Source: Mycolicibacterium sp. ND9-15
Lineage (GTDB): Bacteria; Actinomycetota; Actinomycetes; Mycobacteriales; Mycobacteriaceae
Assembly (NCBI RefSeq): GCF_035918395.1
Contig: NZ_CP142362.1
Location: forward strand, 3,881,501 to 3,945,500
Direction: 5' to 3'
DNA length: 64,000 nucleotides
A model generated the notes under the pieces. It was given only the letters and a program-made list of their open reading frames with translations. It searched no databases and was not told where the DNA came from. A program made the position numbers and the translations under genes. Positions 1 to 8,729 of the stretch are shown here, in pieces. Numbering within the stretch: position 1 is the first letter of the stretch; each line of letters starts with the position of its first letter.

Positions 1-1211
1 TCGAGTTCGCGCAATGCGGGCAGGAACACCGCGACGATTCCGAGCACGAGCATCGGCAGCGACAGGGCCAGAAACGTCACGTGCAGGCCGGCGGAGTCGG
101 CCAGCGGGCCCGCCACGATCAGTCCGAGCGGGCCCGCGGCGTAGGCCAGCGAGCCCATCACCCCGACCACCCGGCCGCGCAGATGCTGCGGTGCCCGGGT
201 CTGCATCACGTAGTTGTAGATCGGGGCGATCGGCCCGTAAACCAGGCCGACGATCGCGGACAACGCGAGGATGAGCGGCAGCGGCGGTAGGAACGCGATC
301 ACCGTCATCGCGACCCCGAGTGTCAGCACCGCGGCCAGCATGGTCACCCGCCGGCTCAGGTACTTCGATGACACCGCATAACCGAGCGCGCCGACCAGAC
401 CGCCGACGCTCAACGCCATCAACACCCACCCGAGCTGCGCCGGTTCGTCGCGGTCGGTGAAGTACTTCGGAAACAGCACGCTTTCCATCGGCATGTACAG
501 TCCGGTAGCCGCCAGGTCCACGACCGCCAGCGTGCGCAGCACCTTGTTCTGCCAGACGAACCGCAGGCCCTCGACGATGCCCGCGAGGACACCTTCGGGC
601 AACACGGTTCGGTCCGGTCTGCCGGTGCCCTCCAGCCGCAGAACCGCGATCGCGATGATCGACAGGACGAAGGCCGACGCGGTCACCCACATCGTGTTGA
701 TTCCACCCAGCGTCGCGATCAGCAGGCCGCCGATGCCGGGACCGACGATGTAGGCCAGGTTGAACACCGCCTCGTAGAAGCTGTTGGCCCGATCCAGCGT
801 CCACCCGGCGCGACTCGCCGCCTCGGGCAGCATCGTCTCGCGGGCCGTCATCCCTGCGGGGTCGAAGAACGCACCCAGCGCGGCCAGCGTGGCCAGCACT
901 GCGACGTTCAGGGCATCCACCCCGAACATCAACGCCAGCACCGGCACGGCGGCCACCGACAGGGCGGAAAGTGCATCGGAGATCATCGAAACCACCCGCC
1001 GCCCCAGATAGTCCACCGCGGCGCCCGCGATCAGCGTCGCCACCAGCAACGGCAGGGAGCCTGCGATCGCCACGACCGAAGCGTCCAGCGCAGAACCGTT
1101 GCGCTGCAACACCAGCCACGGGAAGGCGATCAGCGATATGCCGTTGCCTGCGCCGGCCATCAGCGCGGCGAACATGATCAGCACAAGGGGGCCGCGCTTG
1201 GTATCGGTCAT
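1..1211 (-). CDS. tap: Tap-like MFS multidrug efflux pump (C-terminus cut by window edge)
   Basis: Major facilitator of the inner membrane, expected to export drugs with the proton gradient. The protein opens MTDTKRGPLVLIMFAAL and shows the serial hydrophobic segments of a 12-TM carrier. Conserved stretches include GRRVVSMISDALS near the first cytoplasmic loop and GLVYGPIAPIYNYVMQTRAP in the C-terminal half, closely matching Tap (Rv1258c) of M. tuberculosis. About 403 residues are present up to VFLPALREL, so only some 15-20 C-terminal residues lie outside the window. The ATG at 1211 is the natural start. It is divergent from udgB, as in M. tuberculosis, with about 60 bp between them. Tap in tuberculosis is WhiB7-controlled (known); I did not find a convincing WhiB7 site here. 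Confidence 0.88.
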   Translation of the reverse strand, partial: MTDTKRGPLVLIMFAALMAGAGNGISLIAFPWLVLQRNGSALDASVVAIAGSLPLLVATLIAGAAVDYLGRRVVSMISDALSALSVAAVPVLALMFGVDALNVAVLATLAALGAFFDPAGMTARETMLPEAASRAGWTLDRANSFYEAVFNLAYIVGPGIGGLLIATLGGINTMWVTASAFVLSIIAIAVLRLEGTGRPDRTVLPEGVLAGIVEGLRFVWQNKVLRTLAVVDLAATGLYMPMESVLFPKYFTDRDEPAQLGWVLMALSVGGLVGALGYAVSSKYLSRRVTMLAAVLTLGVAMTVIAFLPPLPLILALSAIVGLVYGPIAPIYNYVMQTRAPQHLRGRVVGVMGSLAYAAGPLGLIVAGPLADSAGLHVTFLALSLPMLVLGIVAVFLPALREL

Positions 1212-1226
1212 GGGTTCTCGCCGCAG

Positions 1227-1232
1227 AATCTA
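1227..1232 (-). promoter_or_regulatory. Candidate -10 element for tap
   Basis: TAGATT on the minus strand, 15 nt before the tap ATG, would give a very short 5' UTR. No clear -35 box is visible. By eye only. Confidence 0.3.
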
Positions 1233-1259
1233 ACAGCGCACAGGGCCGGTCAGCACCCC

Positions 1260-1265
1260 GATTGT
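1260..1265 (+). promoter_or_regulatory. Candidate -10 element for udgB (leaderless layout)
   Basis: GATTGT followed by 6 nt and the GTG at 1272, which would put transcription start at the start codon. No -35 box is evident. Confidence 0.4.
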
Positions 1266-1271
1266 GTACGC

Positions 1272-2114
1272 GTGCACAGTGGTGCTGTGCAGCTGCTGCC
1301 TCATCCGCGGACCGGTACGCCGTTCGGATCGCCGGTGCCTCCGGGCTCGGGTTGGCCGGGCGACCCCGCGACACCACACACCGCGGTGGCGACGAACGCC
1401 GCGCAGGTGGCCTCGATGGCCGCCGCAGTGCGGTCCATCGAGGAACTCGACGCGGAGGTGTCGGTGTGTCGAGCCTGCCCCCGCCTGGTGGAGTGGCGCG
1501 AGGAGGTGGCCGTCGTCAAACGCAAGTCGTACGCCGACGAACCGTACTGGGGCCGCCCGGCGCCCGGCTTCGGAGCGGCGCGGCCCCGGGTGCTCGTCGT
1601 CGGCCTCGCGCCTGCTGCGCACGGTGCCAACCGGACGGGGCGGGTGTTCACCGGTGACCGGTCCGGAGACTTCCTGTACGCGGCGCTGCACCGGGTGGGG
1701 CTGGCCAACCAATCGCTGTGTGTGGACGCGGGTGACGGCTTGGCGCTCAACGGAACCCGGGTGGCCGCGGCGGTGCGGTGCGCGCCACCGGCCAATGCCC
1801 CGACACCGGCCGAGCGTGCGACGTGCGCGCCGTGGCTGGACGCCGAGTGGCGGTTGACGGCGAACGGCGTGCGGGTGGTCGTCGCGCTCGGCGGGTTCGC
1901 CTGGCGCGCAGCGCTGCAGATGCTGCGGGGCGGGGGAGTGCCGGTGCCGGTGCCCGCACCGAAGTTCGGCCACGGGGCCGCCGCCGAGCTGGGCCGCGTC
2001 ACGCTGATCGGTTGCTACCACCCCTCCCAGCAGAACACGTTCACCGGAAAGCTGACGCCTGAAATGTTCGACGACGTCTTCCGGCAGGCTAAGGCGCGAG
2101 CATCCGTCGGATAG
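1272..2114 (+). CDS. udgB: Uracil-DNA glycosylase, family 5 (UdgB)
   Basis: Excises uracil and other damaged bases from DNA to start base excision repair. About 280 residues. It has the N-terminal landmark LLPHPRTGTPFGSPV seen in Rv1259. Four iron-sulfur cysteines fit C66 and C69 (CRAC), C170 and C185. Active-site motif A is GLAPAAHG (residues 111-118) and motif B is CYHPSQQNTFTG near the C-terminus. GTG at 1272 is chosen because the conserved N-terminus follows at once and a -10-like hexamer lies 6 nt upstream; an in-frame GTG at 1287 is the alternative. It is divergent from tap and followed 76 nt later by an LLM oxidoreductase, the same order as Rv1258c-Rv1260 positions in M. tuberculosis. 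Confidence 0.92.
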   Translation: MHSGAVQLLPHPRTGTPFGSPVPPGSGWPGDPATPHTAVATNAAQVASMAAAVRSIEELDAEVSVCRACPRLVEWREEVAVVKRKSYADEPYWGRPAPGFGAARPRVLVVGLAPAAHGANRTGRVFTGDRSGDFLYAALHRVGLANQSLCVDAGDGLALNGTRVAAAVRCAPPANAPTPAERATCAPWLDAEWRLTANGVRVVVALGGFAWRAALQMLRGGGVPVPVPAPKFGHGAAAELGRVTLIGCYHPSQQNTFTGKLTPEMFDDVFRQAKARASVG

Positions 2115-2190
2115 TCGCGAACAACCCGATCCCGACGTGCTGCGAGGCGGTGCGGGGAACGTCCGTGCGGCCGAACGCGTTGTGACTGCC

Positions 2191-3228
2191 ATGCGCCTAT
2201 CAGTTCTCGATCTCGTGCCGGTGCGCACCGACCAGTCGACCTCCGACGCGCTGGCGGCCTCGACCCGGCTCGCGCAGACCGCCGACCGCCTCGGCTACAC
2301 CCGGTACTGGGTAGCCGAGCACCACAACATGCCATCGGTGGCAGCGACCAGTCCGCCGGTACTCGTCGCGCACCTGGCTGCGCATACCGCGCAACTGCGG
2401 CTCGGGTCGGGCGGCGTGATGCTGCCCAACCACGCGCCGCTGGCCGTCGCCGAGCAGTTCGCGCTGCTGGAGGCCGCCCACCCGGGACGCATCGACCTCG
2501 GCATCGGCCGGGCGCCCGGATCCGACCCCGTCACGTCGATGGCGCTCCGCGGCGCCGCCGGGCGCGACGATCGTGACATCGAGGCCTTTCCCGACTACCT
2601 CGACGATGTCGTCGCGCTGATGAGCCCCCGCGGCGTGCGGGTGCCGATCCCGAACCAGCGCTACATCCTCAAGGCCACGCCCGCCGCCGTGACCGAACCG
2701 AAGCTGTGGCTACTTGGCTCCTCGATGTACTCGGCGCACCTGGCCGCTGCCAAGGGGCTGCCGTACGTGTTCGCGCATCACTTCTCGGGCCAGGGCACAG
2801 CGGAGGCGTTGGCCGTGTACCGCTCCGAGTTCCGGCCCAGCGACCTGGCTCCCGGACCCGTGACGTTCCTCACCGTCAACGCGGTGGTCGCCGAAACACA
2901 CGACGAGGCAAAGGCGTTGGCGTTACCGAACCTGCAGATGATGGCGCGGCTGCGAACCGGTCAGCCGCTGGGCCCGCTCGATCTCGTCGAGGACGCCCAG
3001 CAGCAGGAACTCGCACCGCAGGCGCAACGAATCGCTGAGGCCGCATTCGGGCGCGCCGTCGTCGGCGATCCGACAGGGGCCGCCGATCAGCTGCGCGCGC
3101 TGGCCGATGGGTTCGGCGTCGACGAGGTCATGGTCAACCCGGTGGCCTCGGCCCGGCGCGGCACCGATCCGGCGACGGCTCCGGCACGCGACAAGACGCT
3201 GGAGTTGCTGGCCAAGGAACTGTTCTAA
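2191..3228 (+). CDS. LLM-class flavin-dependent oxidoreductase
   Basis: Luciferase-like (bacterial luciferase TIM-barrel) monooxygenase of about 345 residues; substrate unknown. The start MRLSVLDLVPVRTDQST is typical of the MsnO8-type subgroup, with the flavin-pocket stretches YWVAEHHNMP and GSGGVMLPNHAP and the strand GRIDLGIGRAPGSD. The open frame extends 18 codons upstream to 2137, but the conserved N-terminus begins at the ATG at 2191. The gene ends 4 bp inside the convergent nitroreductase gene. Whether it uses FMN or F420 cannot be told from sequence; MsnO8-type proteins usually use FMN. Confidence 0.82.
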   Translation: MRLSVLDLVPVRTDQSTSDALAASTRLAQTADRLGYTRYWVAEHHNMPSVAATSPPVLVAHLAAHTAQLRLGSGGVMLPNHAPLAVAEQFALLEAAHPGRIDLGIGRAPGSDPVTSMALRGAAGRDDRDIEAFPDYLDDVVALMSPRGVRVPIPNQRYILKATPAAVTEPKLWLLGSSMYSAHLAAAKGLPYVFAHHFSGQGTAEALAVYRSEFRPSDLAPGPVTFLTVNAVVAETHDEAKALALPNLQMMARLRTGQPLGPLDLVEDAQQQELAPQAQRIAEAAFGRAVVGDPTGAADQLRALADGFGVDEVMVNPVASARRGTDPATAPARDKTLELLAKELF

Positions 3229-3698
3229 GGCGCGCCGGCGGGCCGGCCATCAGGCGTCAGCCTGATCACCGGGATCGGCCGCGACGTCCGCTTCTGGTAG
3301 CCGATGTAGCGGTCCTTGTTGCCGCGCATGTTGTTGACGATGCCCCAGAGCCGCGGGAAGTCCGGATCGTCGGGGGTGACGGGTGTGGCCGTCACCTTGA
3401 TGCGTTCGGGTCCGACGTTGATCTCGACGTTCGGGTTGGCCTTGAGGTTGTGGTACCAACCCGGCGCCCGCGGCTCGCCGCCTTTTGACGCGACGACGAG
3501 GTAGTCGTCGCCGTCGCGGGCATAGGCGAGCGAGTTGGCCCGCTGCAAACCGGTTTTCGCACCGACCGTGTGCAGGATCAGCATCGGCGGACCGCCCGGG
3601 ATCGTGTGCCCGATCCGGCCATTGGTGCCCTTGTAGACCTTGTCGTGCAGCAACAGCATCGGCATTCCGATGTACTTCTCCCACCAGGGCATGCTCAT
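3225..3698 (-). CDS. Deazaflavin (F420)-dependent nitroreductase family protein
   Basis: Small split-beta-barrel protein of the DDN/Rv1261c family, 157 residues. These proteins use reduced F420 on quinones or nitro compounds and often sit at the membrane. Diagnostic segments are LILHTVGAKTGLQRANSLAY, SKGGEPRAPGWYHNLKANP and the C-terminal GYQKRTSRPIPVIRL. It lies 5 bp downstream of the HIT gene on the same strand, so the two are probably co-transcribed, matching Rv1262c-Rv1261c. Physiological substrate is not known. Confidence 0.85.
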   Translation of the reverse strand: MSMPWWEKYIGMPMLLLHDKVYKGTNGRIGHTIPGGPPMLILHTVGAKTGLQRANSLAYARDGDDYLVVASKGGEPRAPGWYHNLKANPNVEINVGPERIKVTATPVTPDDPDFPRLWGIVNNMRGNKDRYIGYQKRTSRPIPVIRLTPDGRPAGAP

Positions 3699-3703
3699 GG
3701 GGT

Positions 3704-4141
3704 TCAGTCTTGCGCAGCGGAGTCGAGTTGCGCCAGGGCCTCACGCAGGAGCCGTCCCGACTCCTCGCGGTCCGGGTCGCGGCGAAGGAGCATGTTCTTG
3801 GCGACCGACAGCTTGTCGCCGCTCTGCCGGGGCAACACGTGCAGGTGAATGTGAAAGACGCTCTGGAACGCCGCCTTACCGTCGTTGATCACAACGTTGT
3901 TGCCGTCGGCGTGCAGCCCCGAGATCCGCGCGGCCCGCGCGATGCGCTGACCGATTCGCGCCAGCGCGGCGACGGTCTCCGGCGGGGTGTCGGTCAGGTC
4001 GACGGTGTGACGCTTGGGAATCACCAGCGTGTGACCGCGGCTGAACGGGCGGATGTCGAGGATTGCCAGGAAGTCGTCGTCTTCGTAGATACGGATGGCC
4101 GGCGCCTCGCCGGCAACGATCGTGCAGAACACACAGGACAT
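3704..4141 (-). CDS. HIT-family nucleotide-binding protein
   Basis: Histidine-triad nucleotide hydrolase or transferase, 145 residues. Begins MSCVFCTIVAGEAPAIRIY and carries the catalytic triad motif HIHLHVLPR (H-x-H-x-H) near residue 100. FC-x-I and LVIPKRH are also family marks. The frame stays open far upstream, but the family N-terminus starts at the ATG at 4141, which also has a leaderless-type -10. Homologous by position to Rv1262c. Exact nucleotide substrate unknown. Confidence 0.88.
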   Translation of the reverse strand: MSCVFCTIVAGEAPAIRIYEDDDFLAILDIRPFSRGHTLVIPKRHTVDLTDTPPETVAALARIGQRIARAARISGLHADGNNVVINDGKAAFQSVFHIHLHVLPRQSGDKLSVAKNMLLRRDPDREESGRLLREALAQLDSAAQD

Positions 4142-4147
4142 CCCGCC

Positions 4148-4153
4148 ACGGTA
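4148..4153 (-). promoter_or_regulatory. Candidate -10 for the HIT-nitroreductase pair (leaderless layout)
   Basis: TACCGT on the minus strand, 6 nt, then the ATG at 4141. Fits the leaderless pattern. Confidence 0.45.
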
Positions 4154-4243
4154 GCGGTCGGCCGGCGACGTTCTTGTTCGCCCACTCGGCCACCCCGGCA
4201 CCACGCCCGGCGCATATGCCGCCGGGCAGGGTGGCGCAGCGGC

Positions 4244-4249
4244 TACGCT
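4244..4249 (+). promoter_or_regulatory. Candidate -10 for amiB2 (leaderless layout)
   Basis: TACGCT, then 6 nt, then the GTG at 4256. This supports the chosen start of the amidase. Confidence 0.45.
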
Positions 4250-4255
4250 GCCGCC

Positions 4256-5635
4256 GTGGATACCAGCGTGCTTGTCTTCGCGGGCGCCGCCGAGCAGGCG
4301 CGTCTGCTGGCCGCGGGCGAGATCACCGCTCCCGAACTGCTCGGGCACTACCTGGAGCGCATCGCGCGCCTCGACACGACGCTTCGGTCCTACCGTGTGG
4401 TGCTCGAGGACAGCGCACAGCGGGAAGCGGCCGCCGCGCAGGAGCGGATCGACGCGGGGGAGCGGCGACCGCTGTTGGGTGTGCCGATCGCGATCAAGGA
4501 CGACGTCGACGTCGAGGGCGAGACCACGACATATGGCAGCTCGGCCCACGGTCCCGCTCGGACCCGCGATGCGGAAGTGGTGCGACGCCTACGCGATGCG
4601 GGCGCTGTGATTCTCGGCAAGACCATGGTGCCGGAGATGATGCTGTGGCCGTTCACGGAGACGGTGACGTTCGGCGCCACGCGCAACCCGTGGAACATCG
4701 ACTACGCGCCCGGCGGCAGCAGCGGCGGTAGTGCCGCTGCGGTGGCGGCAGGCCTCGCGCCGATGGCGTTGGGGTCCGACGGGATGGGGTCGATCCGGAT
4801 CCCGGCGACATGGTGCGGACTGTTCGGGCTCAAACCGCAGCGCGATCGCGTGCCGCTGGCCCCGCACGACGACTCCTGGAACGGCCTGAACGTGAACGGG
4901 CCGATCGCCAGGACCGTCGAGGATGCGGCGCTTTTCCTGGAGGCGGTGACGCGGGAGCCGGGATTCGTCGCAGCCGCCGGAAGGGAACCTCGACCACTCC
5001 GAATTGCGTTGAGCGACAAGGTGCCCCCGTTATTGACCGCACGGGTCGGTCGATTGCAGCGTGCGGCGCTGCACGAGGCGGGTGAACTGCTGCGGGAGCT
5101 GGGCCACGAGGTGGTTGTGCGCGATCCGGACTATCCGGCTTCCGTGATGTTCGACCAGGCCCTGCCGCGCTACTTCCGGGGCTGCTTCGACGACGTCCGG
5201 ACGCTGCCGCATCCGGAGCGGTTGGAGGCAAGGACGCGCAGCTTTGCGCGAGTCGGCGGCATGATCTCCGACCGGAGGATGGACGCCATCCGCCGAGCGG
5301 AAACCCATACTGCCGAACGGATCCAGTCCATCTTCGACGACGTCGACGTGGTGGTCACACCGGGAACGGCGAAGGGGCCGTCGCGCATCGGCCGCTATCA
5401 GCGCATGGGCATGCTGTCCACCCTGTTGTCGGTCGCCGCACGGGTGCCGTTTCAGGCGCTGTTCAACGTGACGGGTCAGCCGGCCGCGGTCGTGCCGTGG
5501 GGGTTTGACGACAACGCCGTACCGACGTCAGTGCAGTTGGTGGGTAGGCCGTTCGACGAGGCGACGCTGCTCTCGCTAGCGGGACAGATGGAGAAGGCGC
5601 GACCGTGGGCACAAAGGCGCCCGCCGGTGTCCTGA
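4256..5635 (+). CDS. amiB2: Amidase signature family enzyme (AmiB2-like)
   Basis: Hydrolyses amide bonds; natural substrate unknown. 459 residues, close to Rv1263. The Ser-cisSer-Lys triad is visible: K81 in GVPIAIKDD, S155 in the GGSSGGS motif and the nucleophile S179 in GMGSIRIP, with the 24-residue Ser-Ser spacing usual for the family. The open frame runs back to 3485 but upstream codons are antisense to the HIT gene; GTG at 4256 gives the family N-terminus and has a -10-like hexamer 6 nt upstream. Divergent from the HIT gene. Confidence 0.9.
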   Translation: MDTSVLVFAGAAEQARLLAAGEITAPELLGHYLERIARLDTTLRSYRVVLEDSAQREAAAAQERIDAGERRPLLGVPIAIKDDVDVEGETTTYGSSAHGPARTRDAEVVRRLRDAGAVILGKTMVPEMMLWPFTETVTFGATRNPWNIDYAPGGSSGGSAAAVAAGLAPMALGSDGMGSIRIPATWCGLFGLKPQRDRVPLAPHDDSWNGLNVNGPIARTVEDAALFLEAVTREPGFVAAAGREPRPLRIALSDKVPPLLTARVGRLQRAALHEAGELLRELGHEVVVRDPDYPASVMFDQALPRYFRGCFDDVRTLPHPERLEARTRSFARVGGMISDRRMDAIRRAETHTAERIQSIFDDVDVVVTPGTAKGPSRIGRYQRMGMLSTLLSVAARVPFQALFNVTGQPAAVVPWGFDDNAVPTSVQLVGRPFDEATLLSLAGQMEKARPWAQRRPPVS

Positions 5636-5684
5636 CTCACCCGCGTCCGTACTGAGAATAAGCGCCGCCGAAGCCACTGGGGCG

Positions 5685-5989
5685 TTATCGCCTTGCGGAC
5701 AGGGCTTCGCGCCAGACGGCGAGCTTGTCTGCGTACGGCATCGTCTGCGCGGGGCTGGTGGACGGCAGTCGCCGGTAGCGCGGTCCGTTTGCGACGGAAA
5801 CAAGTCGGGCGTAGTTCTTCTCCGCCGCGGCGCCGTTGAAGAGCACCAATGCGATGCGCGGGTGTTCGGCGAAGAACCCCTGAAAGTCCTTGGGCACCAT
5901 GCTCTCAGGGTGGGCATATTGCCCAGAACCAGGGTGCGCGCCCCCTCGCCGATGATCGGTGCCAACCCGTGCAGCACCGGCGAACCCAT
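5685..5989 (-). pseudogene. Remnant of a DNA-deoxyinosine (hypoxanthine) glycosylase, UDG superfamily
   Basis: The minus strand encodes a family N-terminus (LHGLAPIIGEGARTLVLGNMP, starting from the ATG at 5989). In another frame it then encodes the family C-terminus VPKDFQGFFAEHPRIALVLF, then NGAAAEKNY and RLPSTSPAQTMPYADKLAVW. A full-length member has about 160 residues. Here the central part with the Pro-Arg-Asn-Phe region is missing and the two ends are joined near 5912-5918 with a frame change. The middle appears to have been deleted. Intact relatives remove hypoxanthine from DNA. The relic lies next to the cyclase gene and cannot encode an active enzyme. Confidence 0.72.
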
Positions 5990-6023
5990 GCTGCCACTAT
6001 CGCACGGGGTATACCTTGGGCCG

Positions 6024-7142
6024 GTGGCCGATGACTTCGACATCGAAGCCTCTGGGTTGTTGGACGGACTCGAAGGTGAGGAACGCGCCCAACGTGCCGA
6101 GTTGATCCCGTGGCTGTTGGGCAAAGGCATCGCCGTCGAGGTGATCCGAAATGCCTTCCTGCCGATGCTGCTCGGAGCGCGTCAGGCGCTCGGCGACGAC
6201 GGGGTCTACGTTTCGGCGCGGGAAACCAGCGAGAAGACCGGCATCGATCTCGAACTGCTGCAGCGCATTCAACACGCGATGGGACTTCCCGCCGTCGATG
6301 ATCCCGACGCGGCCGTCCACCTGCGTGCGGACGCCGAGGCCGCGGCGTTCGCCCAGCGCTTCATCGAGATCGGTATCCTGCCCGACCAGATCATCCAGAT
6401 CACGCGCGTGCTCGCCGACGGGTTGTCGAAGGCGGCCGAAGTGATGCGTCACGCGGGCTTGGCTTCGGTGCTCGACCCGAGCGCATCAAAACTCGTTATC
6501 GCCAAGAACGCCGAAGCGTTGGTGCGCGCGGCCGACCCGTTGCTGGGCCCGATGATCCAGGACATGTTGCGGCTGCAGTTGCGTCACCTGATGGAGACCG
6601 AGGCGATCACCGCCTCCGAACGTGCGAAGGGCCTGCGGCTGCCGGGCGCTCGACTCGTGACGACCGCCTTCGCCGATCTCGTCGGCTTCACCCGACTCGG
6701 TGAGGCGGTGCCTCCCGAGGATCTCGAACAACTCGCCCGCCGGCTCTTCGACCTCGCGCACGAGGCGTCGGTTCCGCCGGTGCGGTTCGTCAAGACGATC
6801 GGGGACGAGGTGATGCTCGTCAGCCCCGAACCGGTGCCCCTGTTGGAAGCGGCTCTGATGCTGGTCGAGCGAACCAATGACGACGAGGACTACCCTCGGC
6901 TGCGCGTCGGCATGGCGACGGGAATGGCCGTCAGCCGCACCGGTGACTGGTTCGGCGGCGCGGTCAACTTGGCCAGCAGGGTCGCCGGGGCCGCGCGTCC
7001 CGGATCCGTTCTGGTAGCGGAGTCGACGCGCGACGCCGTCGGCGAAGACGAGCGGTTCGACTGGTCATTCGCGGGCGCGCGGCGCCTCAAGGGCATCAAA
7101 TCCGACGTGAAACTGTATCGCGTGCGACGGGCGGGCGTCTGA
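6024..7142 (+). CDS. Class III adenylyl cyclase with N-terminal autoinhibitory domain (Rv1264-like)
   Basis: Makes cAMP from ATP. About 372 residues in two parts. Residues 1-200 form the helical regulatory domain of the Rv1264 type, which in M. tuberculosis makes the enzyme pH-sensing (known); 210-370 are the catalytic domain. Cyclase residues line up well: metal Asp218 (FADLVGF), Lys257 and Asp261 (KTIGDEVML), Asp308 (TGDWFG), Asn315 and Arg319 (NLASRV). All are present, so activity is expected. GTG at 6024 begins VADDFDIEAS and is chosen by homolog length. An ATG at 5988 would add 12 residues. It meets a second cyclase gene tail to tail at 7179. Confidence 0.9.
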   Translation: MADDFDIEASGLLDGLEGEERAQRAELIPWLLGKGIAVEVIRNAFLPMLLGARQALGDDGVYVSARETSEKTGIDLELLQRIQHAMGLPAVDDPDAAVHLRADAEAAAFAQRFIEIGILPDQIIQITRVLADGLSKAAEVMRHAGLASVLDPSASKLVIAKNAEALVRAADPLLGPMIQDMLRLQLRHLMETEAITASERAKGLRLPGARLVTTAFADLVGFTRLGEAVPPEDLEQLARRLFDLAHEASVPPVRFVKTIGDEVMLVSPEPVPLLEAALMLVERTNDDEDYPRLRVGMATGMAVSRTGDWFGGAVNLASRVAGAARPGSVLVAESTRDAVGEDERFDWSFAGARRLKGIKSDVKLYRVRRAGV

Positions 7143-7178
7143 ACGGAACCGAGTCAGCCAAACCAGTGGAACAGGAGC

Positions 7179-8723
7179 TCAGCTGCGATCGTTCGCGGCC
7201 GCAAGGCGGGCCATTCCCCTCACAACCCAGGGGGTCCGCCTTGCGATTACGGCCATGGCGCGATCGGACCGGCGCATAGCGGACCCAGGACCGGGGGTGG
7301 GCATCGACGCGAGCTCCGCTTCAGCCGATCCCACGCGCGCGCCGCGCCGGTTGACCGCGAGCAGGTGCCAGGCACCCGGCACACCGCGCAGCTCGACGCT
7401 GCCGTGGTCGACGAAGCCTGTGCCCGAGCCCACCACCAGATCTCGTACCGTGCTCGACACCAGAATCTCTCCCGGCCCAGCCTCGCCGAGGATCCGCGCC
7501 GCGATGTGCACAGCAATCCCCCCGATGTCGTTGTCAAGCAGTTCGCACTCGCCGGTGTGGATACCGGCGCGGATTTCGATGCCCATCGTCTCGGCGTCAG
7601 CGCGCAGCGCCTCGGCGCAGCGAATTGCCTGCGTGGGGCCGTCGAAGGTGGCGAGATGGCCGTCGCCGGTGCTCTTGACTATCGTCCCCTCGAACCGACG
7701 TGTCAGTTCGGCGGTGATCTGACTGAAGCGGTGCAGCACCGCACGCCACCGCTCGTCACCGGTCGCTGCGACGCGCTGGGTCGAGGCGACGATGTCGGTG
7801 AACAACACGGTCCGCAGCGCACGGTGCGATTGGGAGGGTGCGGTGTGGCTGCCGGTGAGGAACTCCTCTATCTCGGTAGTGATCCGGTCCGGATCGGATA
7901 CCCAGGGCGCGTGGTCCTGGCTGTCGACTTCCAGCAACCGCGCCCCGGGAATGTGATCGGCCAAGTATCGGCCGCTCTGCACCGGGACGAAGTCGCCGCG
8001 AGCATGAATAACGAGTGTGGGCACGGTGATCGCCGGCAGGATCGGCCGCACGTCGAGCCGCATCACGGCTTCCAGCGTCGCACGCGCCATCCCAGGGCTC
8101 GCGCTCATCCGCTCCAACATCGCGAGCTGGCGCACCGAAGAGACAGACGGCAGCAGCGCTTTGAGTGCCGCACCGGTGCCCCACGCCGAGCGGACCGCGC
8201 GCGCGAATTCCAACCAGTGGGCGATCTGCCCCGTCGACGGCGTGTAACGCTCACCCAATTCAGGTAGTAGGCGAGGCCTCAACTCGGCGGGGTCGCGGTC
8301 GACGTCGTCCCAGCCGTTGAAGTAGCCGATGAACGAGCTCGTACCAGTGAGAATCAGAGCCCGTGTTCGCTCCGGCCGCGTCGCCGCGAACACGATAGCG
8401 GCGGGGCCGCCTTCGCTGATGCCGATAATGACCGCCCTCGTGAAGCCGACGGCGTCCATGACTGCCTCGATCTCGGCCGCTCGATCGTCGAGTGTGCGAA
8501 CCCGCGGGACCGGATCCGACAGCCCCACCCCAGCCTTGTCGAATATGAGGACGCGACAAAACGTCGAGAGCCGCTCCATGAACGCCTCGAACTCGGGCAT
8601 GGTCCAGAAGAGCTCGACGTGGCTGACGAAAGATCCCGCGACCACGAGTTCGACCGGCCCATCCCCGAACACTTGGTAGGCCAGGCTGAGATCGCCGCAG
8701 GCCGCGTACGAGGTTTCCGGCAC
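7179..8723 (-). CDS. Alpha/beta-hydrolase fused to class III adenylyl cyclase (Rv1900c/LipJ type)
   Basis: Two-domain protein of about 514 residues. Residues 1-290 form an alpha/beta hydrolase with nucleophile S103 in GISEGG, probable acid D244 and H271 (SQDHAPW). Residues 300-460 form a cyclase with D310 (LFTDIVAST), K350 and D354 (KSTGDGH) and R410 (HIAAR). The usual Asn is replaced by His406 in AVHIAAR, as I recall for the Rv1900c subgroup. The C-terminal tail of about 50 residues is unassigned. GTG at 8723 starts VPETSYAACGDLS, just before the conserved hydrolase start, with TACGCT 6 nt upstream; the frame is open to 8855. The hydrolase may sense a lipid or ester ligand; that is inference. 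Confidence 0.82.
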   Translation of the reverse strand: MPETSYAACGDLSLAYQVFGDGPVELVVAGSFVSHVELFWTMPEFEAFMERLSTFCRVLIFDKAGVGLSDPVPRVRTLDDRAAEIEAVMDAVGFTRAVIIGISEGGPAAIVFAATRPERTRALILTGTSSFIGYFNGWDDVDRDPAELRPRLLPELGERYTPSTGQIAHWLEFARAVRSAWGTGAALKALLPSVSSVRQLAMLERMSASPGMARATLEAVMRLDVRPILPAITVPTLVIHARGDFVPVQSGRYLADHIPGARLLEVDSQDHAPWVSDPDRITTEIEEFLTGSHTAPSQSHRALRTVLFTDIVASTQRVAATGDERWRAVLHRFSQITAELTRRFEGTIVKSTGDGHLATFDGPTQAIRCAEALRADAETMGIEIRAGIHTGECELLDNDIGGIAVHIAARILGEAGPGEILVSSTVRDLVVGSGTGFVDHGSVELRGVPGAWHLLAVNRRGARVGSAEAELASMPTPGPGSAMRRSDRAMAVIARRTPWVVRGMARLAAANDRS

Positions 8724-8729
8724 CAACAG

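Noticed and set aside
1212..1271. WhiB7-type promoter for tap
   Set aside because: No convincing AT-rich WhiB7 motif and -35 could be seen by eye.
1230..2228. 332-codon minus-strand frame opposite udgB
   Set aside because: udgB motifs and iron-sulfur cysteines are intact on the plus strand.
3485..4255. Long N-terminal extension of the amidase frame
   Set aside because: It is antisense to the HIT and nitroreductase genes; the amidase N-terminus begins at 4256.
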